DNA of 64,000 bases from Reyranella sp. (GTDB lineage Bacteria; Pseudomonadota; Alphaproteobacteria; Reyranellales; Reyranellaceae): assembly GCF_017305915.1 (NCBI RefSeq), contig NZ_JAFKJN010000014.1:146430-210429 (forward strand), read 5' to 3'. Under the pieces are notes generated by a model that saw nothing but the letters and a program-made list of their open reading frames with translations, did not search any database and was not told the origin of the DNA. Positions 43,909 to 52,007 of this stretch are shown one piece after another. Position 1 is the stretch's first letter, and each line of letters starts with the position of its first letter. Position numbers and translations under genes: made by a program.

Positions 43909-44340
43909 CGCTTGGTCTCGACCGGCGGGATGCTGTGCTCCCACGCGTGGCGCGCGGCGCGGCTCAGGCGATACAGCGAGCGCGGCGCGACCTCCGCCGC
44001 CCAGCGCTGCCAGCCCTCGCCGCGCCGGCGGCGCAGCCGCAGCCAGGTTCGCGGCATCGAGGCCCGCGATGGCTGCCGCGCGTTCACGCAACGGCAACAA
44101 GAACGCCGGCATCGGTTCGCTCTCGCGCAGACGCCGGCCGGCATAGTCGTAGCGCCAGCCGAACGACACGATCCGGCGCTTGCCGAGATGGCCGTGGAAT
44201 TCGAAGGGCTTGAACGGCAGGGCCTGTAGCGGCGCGAGCCACGCGCGCTCCTCGGCCGGGGTGAAGGCGTCGGCACGATACGCAAAGCCCGCGGGTGCGG
44301 TTGCGGACAGTTGGGATGCGAAAAGGCCGAGCTGTGACAT
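43833..44340 (-). pseudogene. alkB: alkB-like 2OG-Fe(II) dioxygenase gene with internal deletion and frameshift
   Basis: From the ATG at 44340 the start is a typical AlkB homologue: FAYRADAFTPAEERAWL, LPFKPFEFHGHLGKRRIVSF, GWRYDYAGR and LRERAAAIAGLDAANL. The next expected segment, which carries the EY-x-PG and WHRD iron-binding (HxD) motif and SLL-x-PC, is missing, about 35-40 residues. The sequence resumes in another frame at RLRRRRGEGWQRWAAEV, then RSLYRLSRAARHAWEHSIPP and RYSVTFRTF to a stop at 43833. With the HxD motif gone the protein cannot be an active demethylase. Its 3-prime end overlaps the exonuclease gene by 76 bases. Confidence 0.85.
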
Positions 44341-44400
44341 TTTTTGGAACCGAATCGAAAGATGGGTCGTTCATCCAGCGTTGGGAAAGACGGAGGGGTG

Positions 44401-44610
44401 ATGAAAGCGCAGAAGGTATACGGTAACGACGGCAAGCAGCGGCAGCGGATCTCGGATGAGCTGCGGCAGCTCAAGCTGATGAGCAAGGGCCTGCGCACCA
44501 ATTCGTTGCGCGCCCGGATGAAGCGCCACGCCAGCCAGCGCCCCGAGACATTGCCCGACCGGCCGGCCAAGCCCGCGCCGACCAAGCCTACGCGCGCCGT
44601 CGCGGCCTGA
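44401..44610 (+). CDS. Small basic hypothetical protein
   Basis: The ATG at 44401 (GTG at 44398 is an alternative) follows GGAGGGG and gives 69 residues: KAQKVYGNDGKQRQRISDEL, then LRQLKLMSKGLRTNSLRARM and a Pro/Ala/Lys tail. It is Arg/Lys-rich and helical, with no TM segment. I do not recognise it. Nucleic-acid binding is possible from composition alone. It faces the alkB remnant and converges on the MarR gene. Confidence 0.5.
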   Translation: MKAQKVYGNDGKQRQRISDELRQLKLMSKGLRTNSLRARMKRHASQRPETLPDRPAKPAPTKPTRAVAA

Positions 44611-44616
44611 CCTGCC

Positions 44617-45096
44617 TTACTCCCGCTCGAGCTCGGCGACCCGGGCCAGCATGATCTCTCCCGACCGTTCGCTGAAATCGAGCAGCAGCTTCAGCTCGGC
44701 CTCGCTGTAGCGCGCCAGCAGGGCCTGCATCCGCTTCTCCAGCGGCCGGAAGGCTGATGCCAGCGGGCTGATGCGGTCCTGGCGCACCTCTACCAGGACC
44801 TTGCGCCGGTCGTTCGGATCGGCCGCGCGCTCGACCAGGCCCAGCTTCTCCAGCCGGTCGATCAGGCCGGTGACGGCGCCGCTCGACAGCCCGGTGTGGC
44901 GCGCTATCTCGCCTGCGGTCGAGGGCCCGCTCATCAGGATCAGGTCGAGGCACTCCATGTCGGTCGGGTTGAGGCCGGCCCGGCGCGCGATCGTCTGGCC
45001 GTGCAGCACGCCCGCTGCCGAAGCCCGGCGCAGCGCCAGCATCAGCCGCTCGGCGACGGAGCCCTTGCCGGCTTGACTCGGTCTCTTCGTGGCCAT
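44617..45096 (-). CDS. MarR-family transcriptional regulator
   Basis: The 159-residue protein has the MarR winged helix: NPTDMECLDLI, STAGEIARHTGLSSGAVTGL as the recognition helix-turn-helix, and the wing LVERAADPNDRRKVLVEV with its Asp-x-Arg signature. N- and C-terminal helices provide the dimer interface. These repressors respond to phenolic or aromatic acids, oxidants or antibiotics. A palindrome lies three bases before its start, and the divergent target is a 54-residue membrane protein. Confidence 0.92.
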   Translation of the reverse strand: MATKRPSQAGKGSVAERLMLALRRASAAGVLHGQTIARRAGLNPTDMECLDLILMSGPSTAGEIARHTGLSSGAVTGLIDRLEKLGLVERAADPNDRRKVLVEVRQDRISPLASAFRPLEKRMQALLARYSEAELKLLLDFSERSGEIMLARVAELERE

Positions 45097-45098
45097 AT

Positions 45099-45131
45099 AT
45101 CTCTTTTACCAAGATAATTAGTCTTGGAGAT
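45099..45131. promoter_or_regulatory. Palindromic candidate operator for the MarR regulator
   Basis: In the divergent gap, CCAAGA (45109-45114) and TCTTGG (45122-45127) form an inverted repeat around TAATTAG. Outer ATCT and AGAT extend it over 45099-45131. It is AT-rich compared with its surroundings and covers the likely promoters of both the MarR gene and the small gene at 45158. Binding by the adjacent MarR protein is inferred from position. Confidence 0.7.
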
Positions 45132-45157
45132 GATGCCACCCGCCACAGGAGCCGTCC

Positions 45158-45322
45158 ATGACCCCATCCGCCTCTCTTCCCCGCCTCGACGAACGCGATC
45201 CCGCCATGGAGCAGGCGGTGATGAGCTGGCACGGCTGGGGCTCGCCGGTCGGGCTGGGCATCGGCTTGCTGGCGGTCGGCGTGACCGCGGTGCTGATCCG
45301 CTTCGCCGTGTTCGGCTTCTAG
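45158..45322 (+). CDS. Small single-span membrane protein, 54 residues
   Basis: The ATG at 45158 follows CAGGAG and gives MTPSASLPRLDERDPAMEQA, then a hydrophobic helix SPVGLGIGLLAVGVTAVLIR ending FAVFGF. One TM segment is predicted, with a hydrophilic N-terminus. Its place across an operator-like palindrome from a MarR gene suggests it is the regulator's target. The function is unknown. Confidence 0.6.
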   Translation: MTPSASLPRLDERDPAMEQAVMSWHGWGSPVGLGIGLLAVGVTAVLIRFAVFGF

Positions 45323-45338
45323 GGAGGCGGCAAGAGGC

Positions 45339-46562
45339 TCAGCTGCCTTCGTTGCTGAGCACGTCGCCGAACAGCTTCCAGGTCTCGCCGTCGAAGCGGG
45401 CGAGCTGGACCGCCTGGATCGGATAGAAATCGCTCGCGCTGGTGTTGATGCTGATGCCGGGCAGCAGCAGCGGCACCACCAGCTTTTGCATGCTCGCCGC
45501 CTGCTTCATCAGGTTGGCGCGCGTGAGGGTGTCGCCGCATTGCGTCAGCACGTGGCGCATGGTCGACGACACGGCATAGCCGTAGGTGTACGACGCATCG
45601 GCCAGGTTGCCCTGCGGGATGTACTTGGCCATGAACGCCTTCCATTCGAGGAAGTCCGGTGCGTTGGCCCATTGCGGGTCGGTCGGATCCTTGAGGTAGG
45701 CCGCGGTGATGATGTCCTTGCTGTTCTCCAGCCCGGCCGGCTTCAACGTCGAGGCGACGGAGGCCGCGACGTTGGCGAGATAGTGCGCCGGCTTCCAGCC
45801 GAGATCGGCGACCTTGCGGATCGCCTGCGCCGCCGCCTTGGGCGCAGCATCGTTGAACAGCACGTCGGCGCCGGAGTCCTTGAGCTGGATGATCTGGCTG
45901 TCGACCGTCGGATCGCTGACCTCGTAGCTCGCGGTCTTGATCAGGTACTTGTCCTTCGCGGTCCCGAAGCCCGCGATGAAGCCGTTGAGGTAGTCCTTAC
46001 CCGAATCGTCGTTCTGGTAGAGCATGGCCACCTTGCCGTCGGGATGGTTGGCCATGATGTGCTTGGCGTAGATCGCCGCCTCGGTGGCGTAGTCGGGCTG
46101 CCAGCCCATCGTCCACGGGAACTCCTTGGGGTTGCCCCACTTCGACGCGCCGGTGGCGACGAACAGCTGCGGCACCTTCTTCTGGTTCAGGTACTTCTGC
46201 ACCACCGTGTTGGTCGGCGTGCCGAGCAGCTGGTAGATCGCGAAGACCTGGTCGTCCTCGACCAGCTTGCGCACCATCTCGACCGTCTTGGGCGGCTGGA
46301 AGCCGTCGTCGTAGGTGATGAAGTTGATCTTGCGGCCGTTGATGCCGCCCGCATCGTTGACCATCTGCCAGTAGGCGGCGATGCCCTTGCCGATCACGCC
46401 GTAGGCCGAGAGCGGCCCCGAATAGGGATTGGTGTGGCCGAGCCTGATCTCCTTGTCGGTGACGCCCGGATCGTACTTCTTCTGCGCGCCGACGATGGCG
46501 GGGGCGAACGCGAAAGCGGCGGCAGTGCCGCCCACGACGCCGCGGCGGGTGATCCTGGACAT
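45339..46562 (-). CDS. LIV-type ABC substrate-binding protein, orphan
   Basis: The ATG at 46562 has AGGAGG upstream and gives 407 residues with a Tat-like signal (MSRITRRGVVGGTAAAF). Type I binding fold: DKEIRLGHTNPYSGPLSAYG, GGINGRKINFITYDDGFQPP and, later, AMLYQNDDSGKDYLNGF. No LIV permease or ATPase is adjacent; the two complete LIV systems in this window have their own binding proteins. It may feed one of them or a distant transporter. Confidence 0.88.
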   Translation of the reverse strand: MSRITRRGVVGGTAAAFAFAPAIVGAQKKYDPGVTDKEIRLGHTNPYSGPLSAYGVIGKGIAAYWQMVNDAGGINGRKINFITYDDGFQPPKTVEMVRKLVEDDQVFAIYQLLGTPTNTVVQKYLNQKKVPQLFVATGASKWGNPKEFPWTMGWQPDYATEAAIYAKHIMANHPDGKVAMLYQNDDSGKDYLNGFIAGFGTAKDKYLIKTASYEVSDPTVDSQIIQLKDSGADVLFNDAAPKAAAQAIRKVADLGWKPAHYLANVAASVASTLKPAGLENSKDIITAAYLKDPTDPQWANAPDFLEWKAFMAKYIPQGNLADASYTYGYAVSSTMRHVLTQCGDTLTRANLMKQAASMQKLVVPLLLPGISINTSASDFYPIQAVQLARFDGETWKLFGDVLSNEGS

Positions 46563-46658
46563 GGCGTTTCCTCCTGCGCGTCCCGTTTCAACGGGATCGT
46601 CGGGAATTGTCGCGCGTCTCCACGAATTTTCAACGTCGTCGGCCCATAGCAGAGCGCT

Positions 46659-47210
46659 ATGCGGTCTCTGCGCCACTCACTGAGTCTGTTTACGGCGATT
46701 GTCGTTGCGATCCCGCTGACTCCTATCGCTGCCTTGATCGTTTGGGGCACGTTCGTGCCGGTCTATTCAGCCGGTGTGACGCTAACGGATATGCCTGTGA
46801 TCCTTGCGCTTCGCTTCTATTACACATGGGACGAAAACATCGACTCCGGCCGATATCGCCAGGTGACGACGCCGAAGGCGACGATCCGGATGGCGATGAC
46901 CGCTTTCGATTGGGCGCATAACGGTCGTGCGAGCCTCTATCTCACGCCTCGACGTGAAATCGCCGTGCTGGGCCCCATGGACGATGACTATCTGACATCG
47001 CTCGATCCCCTGAAGAGCCAATCGATTACGGGCACGGCAGCGGACGGTTGGATCTATCTCGGCGCCTTCGACTATGAGTCGCTGCCGGGAAGAGAACGCC
47101 GGTTGCGCTTCGTCAGCGCCGCCGAGCAGGCGGAATGCATCCCCATGCGGAGTGACGAAGACTGGACTCTCCGGGTGCGCAGCTCGGCGCGGCGCCCCGA
47201 CTGCCGTTGA
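46659..47210 (+). CDS. Hypothetical membrane-anchored protein
   Basis: The 183-residue protein has one N-terminal TM segment (SLFTAIVVAIPLTPIAALIV, about residues 8-30) and a soluble remainder with FYYTWDENIDSGRY, YLTPRREIAVLGPMDDDYL and a C-terminal pair of Cys residues. I do not recognise the family. It stands alone between the binding-protein gene and the TonB receptor, 20 bases from the end of the latter on the opposite strand. Confidence 0.6.
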   Translation: MRSLRHSLSLFTAIVVAIPLTPIAALIVWGTFVPVYSAGVTLTDMPVILALRFYYTWDENIDSGRYRQVTTPKATIRMAMTAFDWAHNGRASLYLTPRREIAVLGPMDDDYLTSLDPLKSQSITGTAADGWIYLGAFDYESLPGRERRLRFVSAAEQAECIPMRSDEDWTLRVRSSARRPDCR

Positions 47211-47230
47211 ACGCGGTCACGCCGCGAGCC

Positions 47231-49429
47231 CTAGAAGTCGGTCGAGAGCGACAATTGCACAGTGCGTGGTGCGCCCTGCATCAGCGCGCCGTAGCTCGCC
47301 ACCGCACTCCAGTAGTTGAGGTCGAACACGTTCTGCACGGCAGCGCGCAGGCTGACCGGGCGATCGGCGATCGTCGTCCGGTAGCGCGCGCTGACATCGA
47401 AGCGTGTCCACGCGGGGATGCTCTGCGTGTTGCCGACATCGACATACGCATGGCCCGAATAGGCGACGTTGCCGCCCAGCGTCAGCCCGGTCAGGAACGG
47501 CGTGTCCCACTCGAGGCCGAGATTGGCCTGGACGGCGGCGACACCGATCGGCCGGTTGCCGACCGTCGCCGGCGAGTTGGTCTGGGTCATCACGGCGTCG
47601 AGCAGGGTGAGGCCCGAGAGCACCCGCAGCTCGGGCACGATCTCGCCAAACACCGCGAACTCGAGGCCGCGATTGCGCTGCTCGCCGCCGGCGCTGAACA
47701 CGTTGCCGACGAGCTGGCCGAACGGCTTCTCGATCTGGAAAGCCGCGAGCGTGGCGGCGATCTTGCCGAAGTCGGCCTTGATGCCGACCTCGTACTGCTT
47801 GGCGACGTAGGGTGCCAGCACCTCGCCGGCATTCGACGCCGTGCCGGGCGCGATGTCGCCCTTGCTCAGGCCCTGGATGTAGTTTCCGTACACCGACACG
47901 TTGCTCAGCGGCTTCACGACCAGACCGACCATCGGCGTGAGCGCGCTCTTGTCGTACGACGACGTCGTCAGGCCGGCGGGGCTGAAATTATCCGACACGA
48001 TCCGCTGCTGGCGGCCGCCAAGCATCAGCTGCAGGCGCTCGTCGAACGCCGACAGCGTGTCGGACAGCGCGAAGCCCACGAGGCTGGTCTGCGAGATCTT
48101 CGGCACCGACAGCGGCGTGGCGATCCGTTGCGCCGTCCGGTCGATCGGTGTGTAGATGTTGGATGTCATCGCCGTGCCGTTGGTCGAGCCGCGCGACAGA
48201 TCCTCGCGATAGCTGAGCGCCTGGAAGGTGATCATGTGCCGGATCGCCGACGTCGCGAACGAGGCGCGCAGGCCGCCGTCGTAGGTGAAGCGGTTGATGT
48301 CGAAGATGAAGCTCGCCGGCGTGTTGGTCGTGTCGCCGTTGGCATTGACGATGGTCGGTGTGCCGAACACGCGGTCGACGCGGGTGTGGGCGCCGCCCAG
48401 GTCGCCGAAGATCGTCAGGCCGTCAGCGAGGTCGTACTCCGCGCGCAGCAGCCCGCCCTGGTCGCCGATCTTCGAGTTCTCCCAGGACTGCGTGACGTTG
48501 CGATGGCCGTCGGGCGCCGCCGGCACGGCGACACCGGCCGAGACCAGGAAGGGCCGCGACGGCGCGATGATGTTCTCCTCCTGGGCGATTGCGTCGATCG
48601 AGGCGCGGAAACGCTCGCCGCGATAGTCGAACGCCAGCGAGCCGACGAAAGCGCCGCGCGACTGCTTGTCGATCGGCGTGTTGCCGCCGCCATAGCTGGC
48701 ATTGAGGCGGACGCCGAACTCGCGCTGGTCGCCGAACCGCCGGCTCCAGTCGACGTGGCCGCCGGCCTGAAGGTTCGACGTGTACTCGGCGGTGAAGCGC
48801 GCGAGATCGGCCTCGGCGCGCTTGGGCACGACATTGATGGTGCCGCCGATGCTGCCATTGGGCGACATGCCGTAGAGGAAGGCGGACGGGCCCTTGAGGA
48901 TCTCGATGCGCTCGGCGTAGTCGGTGAACACGCGGTAGTTCGGCGCGACGCCGAAGATGCCGTCGAAGGCGACCTCGCCGGAGTTGCCCTCGGCGACGGG
49001 AAAGCCGCGGATGAAGAAGGCATCGAGCGTGCCGCCGGTCTGGGCGGAGAACTTCACCGACGGATCGTTCCTCGCCACGTCGGCGGCGGTGACCGCCTGC
49101 TGGTCCTCGATCTTCTTCGAGGTGAAGCTGGTGATGCTGAACGGCGCATCCATGATGTCGCGATTGCCGAGCACGCCGAGGCGGCCGCCGCGCGCCACCT
49201 GGCCGCCGGCATATTCCGGCGGCAGGTTGTCGATGGTCGCATTCGGGTTCGTCCGCCGGCCGAAGACCTGCACCGGCGTCATCGTCGGGGCGGCGGGGTC
49301 GCCGCCGGTCGCCTGTGCGGCCTCGGGTTCGGCGCCGGCTTGCGGGGCTGCCAAGGGGGCGAACGCTGCTGCCGTCAGAACCGCGCGCAGCCAACGCGAT
49401 CCACGGCTTTCCTTTGTTTTGTAGGCCAA
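47231..49429 (-). CDS. TonB-dependent siderophore receptor
   Basis: The 732-residue outer-membrane receptor has a signal peptide (about residues 1-33), then a plug domain with NRDIMDAPFSITSFTSKKIE, TLDAFFIRGFP and ERIEILKGPSAFLYGMSPNG, the FhuA/FpvA-type siderophore-receptor signature. A 22-strand barrel follows and ends in VQLSLSTDF with the required terminal Phe. It should import a ferric siderophore using TonB energy. Two Fur-box-like sites lie just upstream, and a PepSY membrane protein gene precedes it, a common partner for siderophore receptors. Confidence 0.92.
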   Translation of the reverse strand: MAYKTKESRGSRWLRAVLTAAAFAPLAAPQAGAEPEAAQATGGDPAAPTMTPVQVFGRRTNPNATIDNLPPEYAGGQVARGGRLGVLGNRDIMDAPFSITSFTSKKIEDQQAVTAADVARNDPSVKFSAQTGGTLDAFFIRGFPVAEGNSGEVAFDGIFGVAPNYRVFTDYAERIEILKGPSAFLYGMSPNGSIGGTINVVPKRAEADLARFTAEYTSNLQAGGHVDWSRRFGDQREFGVRLNASYGGGNTPIDKQSRGAFVGSLAFDYRGERFRASIDAIAQEENIIAPSRPFLVSAGVAVPAAPDGHRNVTQSWENSKIGDQGGLLRAEYDLADGLTIFGDLGGAHTRVDRVFGTPTIVNANGDTTNTPASFIFDINRFTYDGGLRASFATSAIRHMITFQALSYREDLSRGSTNGTAMTSNIYTPIDRTAQRIATPLSVPKISQTSLVGFALSDTLSAFDERLQLMLGGRQQRIVSDNFSPAGLTTSSYDKSALTPMVGLVVKPLSNVSVYGNYIQGLSKGDIAPGTASNAGEVLAPYVAKQYEVGIKADFGKIAATLAAFQIEKPFGQLVGNVFSAGGEQRNRGLEFAVFGEIVPELRVLSGLTLLDAVMTQTNSPATVGNRPIGVAAVQANLGLEWDTPFLTGLTLGGNVAYSGHAYVDVGNTQSIPAWTRFDVSARYRTTIADRPVSLRAAVQNVFDLNYWSAVASYGALMQGAPRTVQLSLSTDF

Positions 49430-49457
49430 GACCCCAACTCCCCAACGTCAACTCAAG

Positions 49458-49472
49458 TGCAAGTGATTCGCA
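49458..49472. promoter_or_regulatory. Fur-box-like site 1 upstream of the TonB receptor
   Basis: TGCAAGTGATTCGCA has the 7-1-7 inverted form of Fur sites, with half sites TGCAAGT and ATTCGCA. It lies about 30 bases upstream of the receptor start on the minus strand, where a repressor would block transcription. Confidence 0.5.
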
Positions 49473-49508
49473 ATCGCGGGAAGTGACATAGCTGCGATCC
49501 AAGGTGAT

Positions 49509-49527
49509 GAAAATGATTATTAATTGC
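49509..49527. promoter_or_regulatory. Fur-box-like site 2 upstream of the TonB receptor
   Basis: On the minus strand GCAATTAATAATCATTTTC matches 14 of 19 positions of the classical Fur box. It is one of the most AT-rich spots in the region and lies about 80 bases upstream of the receptor start, between it and the PepSY gene. Confidence 0.6.
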
Positions 49528-49550
49528 ACTTCGGAAGAGAACTGTTGGCG

Positions 49551-50615
49551 CTACCGACGGCCGAACAGGCGGCGGGCGTAGGCAATCGCGCCGTACGACG
49601 CGAGCAGGGCGAGCGCCAAGCCCGTCAGGGCGAGGGCGAACCGGTAGATCGGCCCGCCGACCTTGGCGGCATGGACGGCGTAGGCTTCGCTGACCAGCCG
49701 GTCGGTCAACGGCACGGCCACGGCATCGCGCGTCTGGATCACCGTGCCGTCCGCCGTCGCGTCGACGGTCGTTCGTCCGTTGGGATGCCATTCCGCCGGC
49801 TGGCGCAGCCACACCGCGATGGGCGATCCGGGCGCGGCGGGCAATATGACGACGCGGGGCGACGCGTCGGGAAAGCGCTCGAGGGCCGCCGTGAACACGG
49901 CTTGCCAGGCGATGTCTGCCGCTGCGTCCACTGGCTTTGAGATCGATGCCGAGGGAGCCGGCAGTCCCGAGACGGCGCGCAGCAGGGCCTTGGTCGTCGC
50001 GGGAAAGACGACGGCCACTCCGGTCGTCATTGTCACCAGCAGAGGCAGCGCCACGATGAGCCCGAGTTCGCGGTGGGCAACAACCATCGCCGCCCGCGTC
50101 GCGCTCCTCGGCCACGCCGCCCCCCGCCATCGCCGGATCGCGGGCCAGGCCAGGACCAGGCCCGACAGCACCAGCACGAGTCCCGCCAAGCCGACGATGC
50201 CGACGGCCTTCTTCGCGCCTTGCCCGAGGAGCAGCGAGCGGTGCAGCTCGAACAGCACATCCACGAAACGCTCGTTGCCCCGCCAGCGCGCGATCACGGC
50301 ACCGCTGTGTGGGTCGAGGAAGCCACCGCCCGTCTGGTCGCGCAGGTAGATCTGATCGAGCGCGTTCGAGGGGCCCGCCAGCACCAGCGCCCACACGCGA
50401 TCCTTGCCGAAGCCGGCTTCGGCGGCACGAACGCGACGGGCGAGACCAGCCGCAGACTCGTCTCCGGCGCCAGGCAACGGACCGGTGATCGCCGGCTGCA
50501 CGAGCGGCAGCCAGTCTTCCTGCAAGGCCAGCAGGCTCCCGGTCGCGCCGAGCAGCAGCAGCCACAACGACACGGCGAATCCGGTGAGCCGATGGGCGAG
50601 GCCGAGAATGGCCAA
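49551..50615 (-). CDS. PepSY-associated membrane protein (siderophore-uptake type)
   Basis: The 354-residue protein has the PepSY_TM layout: TM1 with LGLAHRLTGFAVSLWLLLLG, a periplasmic PepSY-like part, FELHRSLLLGQG before TM2, VVAHRELGLIVALPLLVTMT at TM3, and a final TM near GLALALLASYGAI. The conserved His residues at membrane edges could take part in heme or electron transfer. Relatives near siderophore receptors reduce or release ferric iron. The apparent start is TTG at 50615, without a strong ribosome site. It precedes the TonB receptor on the same strand. Confidence 0.82.
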   Translation of the reverse strand: MAILGLAHRLTGFAVSLWLLLLGATGSLLALQEDWLPLVQPAITGPLPGAGDESAAGLARRVRAAEAGFGKDRVWALVLAGPSNALDQIYLRDQTGGGFLDPHSGAVIARWRGNERFVDVLFELHRSLLLGQGAKKAVGIVGLAGLVLVLSGLVLAWPAIRRWRGAAWPRSATRAAMVVAHRELGLIVALPLLVTMTTGVAVVFPATTKALLRAVSGLPAPSASISKPVDAAADIAWQAVFTAALERFPDASPRVVILPAAPGSPIAVWLRQPAEWHPNGRTTVDATADGTVIQTRDAVAVPLTDRLVSEAYAVHAAKVGGPIYRFALALTGLALALLASYGAIAYARRLFGRR

Positions 50616-50655
50616 CGGGGTAATGATTATCCGGCCCTCGCCTGATGGCGATCAA

Positions 50656-50678
50656 TTGAGAATGGTTCGCACTCTCAA
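50656..50678. promoter_or_regulatory. Palindrome upstream of the PepSY gene, possible iron-regulator site
   Basis: TTGAGAATGGTTCGCACTCT with the following CAA forms an inverted repeat with perfect TTGAGA/TCTCAA ends. A further TAATGATTAT at 50621-50630 resembles a Fur half site. Both lie between the PepSY start and the end of the alanine dehydrogenase gene. Control by Fur or another iron regulator is inferred from context. Confidence 0.5.
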
Positions 50679-50697
50679 CGTCGGCGGGGCACTTTTG

Positions 50698-51810
50698 TCA
50701 AGCCGCGAGCTGCTCCGGCGGCGTGAAGGCGAAGCCCTGCGCCTCGGCGACCGGCTTGCAGGTCAGCTTGCCAGCATGGACGTTCAGCCCGTTGCGCAGG
50801 TGCGGGTCCTCGGCGATGGCGCGCCGCCAGCCCTTGTCGGCGAGCGCCAGCACGAACGGCAGCGTCGCGTTGTTGAGCGCGAAGGTCGAGGTGCGCGACA
50901 CCGCGCCCGGCATGTTGGTGACGCAGAAATGCGTCACGCCGTCGACGACATAGACCGGATCGGAATGGCTGGTCGGCTTGGAGGTCTCGCTGCAGCCGCC
51001 CTGGTCGATGGCGATGTCGACCAGCACGCTGCCGGTCTTCATCGTGCTCACCATCTCCTTGGTGATCAGCTTGGGCGCGGCGGCGCCCGGCACCAGCACG
51101 GCGCCGATCAGCAGGTCGGCGCGGCGCACCACCTGGACCAGCGCATCGTGGGTCGAGAAGATGGTGCGCGCGCCGGGGAGCTGCACGGCGATGCGGCGCA
51201 GCACCTCGGCCGAGCGGTCGACCACGGTGACGGTGGCGCCCATGCCGAGCGCGATGGTGGCGGCGTGCGTGCCCGAGACGCCGCCGCCCAGCACCACGAC
51301 CTCGCCCGGCGGTACGCTCGGCACGCCGCCCAGCAGCACGCCGCGGCCGCCCGAGGTGCTCTCGAGATAGCGCGCGCCGACCTGCGGCGCGAGGCGGCCG
51401 GCGATCTCCGACATCGGCGTCAGCAGCGGCAGGGTGCCGATCGGCGAGGTCACGGTCTCGTAGGCGATGGCGGTGACGCCGCTCTTCAGCAGGTCCCGGG
51501 TCTGCTCGCGATCGGGCGCGAGATGGAGATAGGTGAACAGCACCTGGCCGGGCTTGAGCCGCTTGCGCTCGGGGGCCAGCGGCTCCTTCACCTTCACGAT
51601 CAGCTCGGCGTCGCGGAAGATCGTCTCGGCATCGGCCACGATGCGCGCGCCGGCGGCGACGTAGAGCGCGTCTTCCAGCCCGGCGCCGACGCCCGCGCCC
51701 GCCTGGATCGTCACCTCGTGCCCGTGCCGCACCAGCTCGGCGACCGAGGAGGGCACCAGGCCGACGCGGTCTTCGTGGTCCTTGATCTCCTTGGGCACAC
51801 CGACGCGCAT
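50698..51810 (-). CDS. ald: Alanine dehydrogenase
   Basis: The 370-residue enzyme starts MRVGVPKEIKDHEDRVGLVP, the Ald signature. It has substrate residues Lys73/Lys75 (LIVKVKEPL) and His96 (FTYLHLAPD), and the NAD-binding VVLGGGVSGTHAATIALGMG. It interconverts L-alanine and pyruvate plus ammonia with NAD+. Length and motifs are complete. It stands at the head of a minus-strand run and is divergent from the second LIV system, whose family can import alanine-like amino acids. Confidence 0.94.
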   Translation of the reverse strand: MRVGVPKEIKDHEDRVGLVPSSVAELVRHGHEVTIQAGAGVGAGLEDALYVAAGARIVADAETIFRDAELIVKVKEPLAPERKRLKPGQVLFTYLHLAPDREQTRDLLKSGVTAIAYETVTSPIGTLPLLTPMSEIAGRLAPQVGARYLESTSGGRGVLLGGVPSVPPGEVVVLGGGVSGTHAATIALGMGATVTVVDRSAEVLRRIAVQLPGARTIFSTHDALVQVVRRADLLIGAVLVPGAAAPKLITKEMVSTMKTGSVLVDIAIDQGGCSETSKPTSHSDPVYVVDGVTHFCVTNMPGAVSRTSTFALNNATLPFVLALADKGWRRAIAEDPHLRNGLNVHAGKLTCKPVAEAQGFAFTPPEQLAA

Positions 51811-52007
51811 GGCCGCACTCCTTTGCGAGCGAGCCTAACAGGGCGGACGGTTGGGGCGGGCCCGATTTGATTTCATGCCGCCGCGCGGGGGCGTCTTCGA
51901 TGCCGGCCGCCGTCGACACGACTTGCAATATGCCGGTTCCACTGTGCAGATTACCGTTTGTTGCGTCCCGCGTAGTCGCGTGTGCTCGAACCGGGAGGAA
52001 ACAAAAC

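Noticed and set aside
43876..44340. Intact 154-residue AlkB-like protein
   Set aside because: Its last third is out of frame relative to the family and the iron-binding segment is missing, so a pseudogene call is better supported.
47207..49486. 759-residue plus-strand ORF opposite the TonB receptor
   Set aside because: Antisense shadow; the receptor has a signal, plug motifs and terminal Phe.
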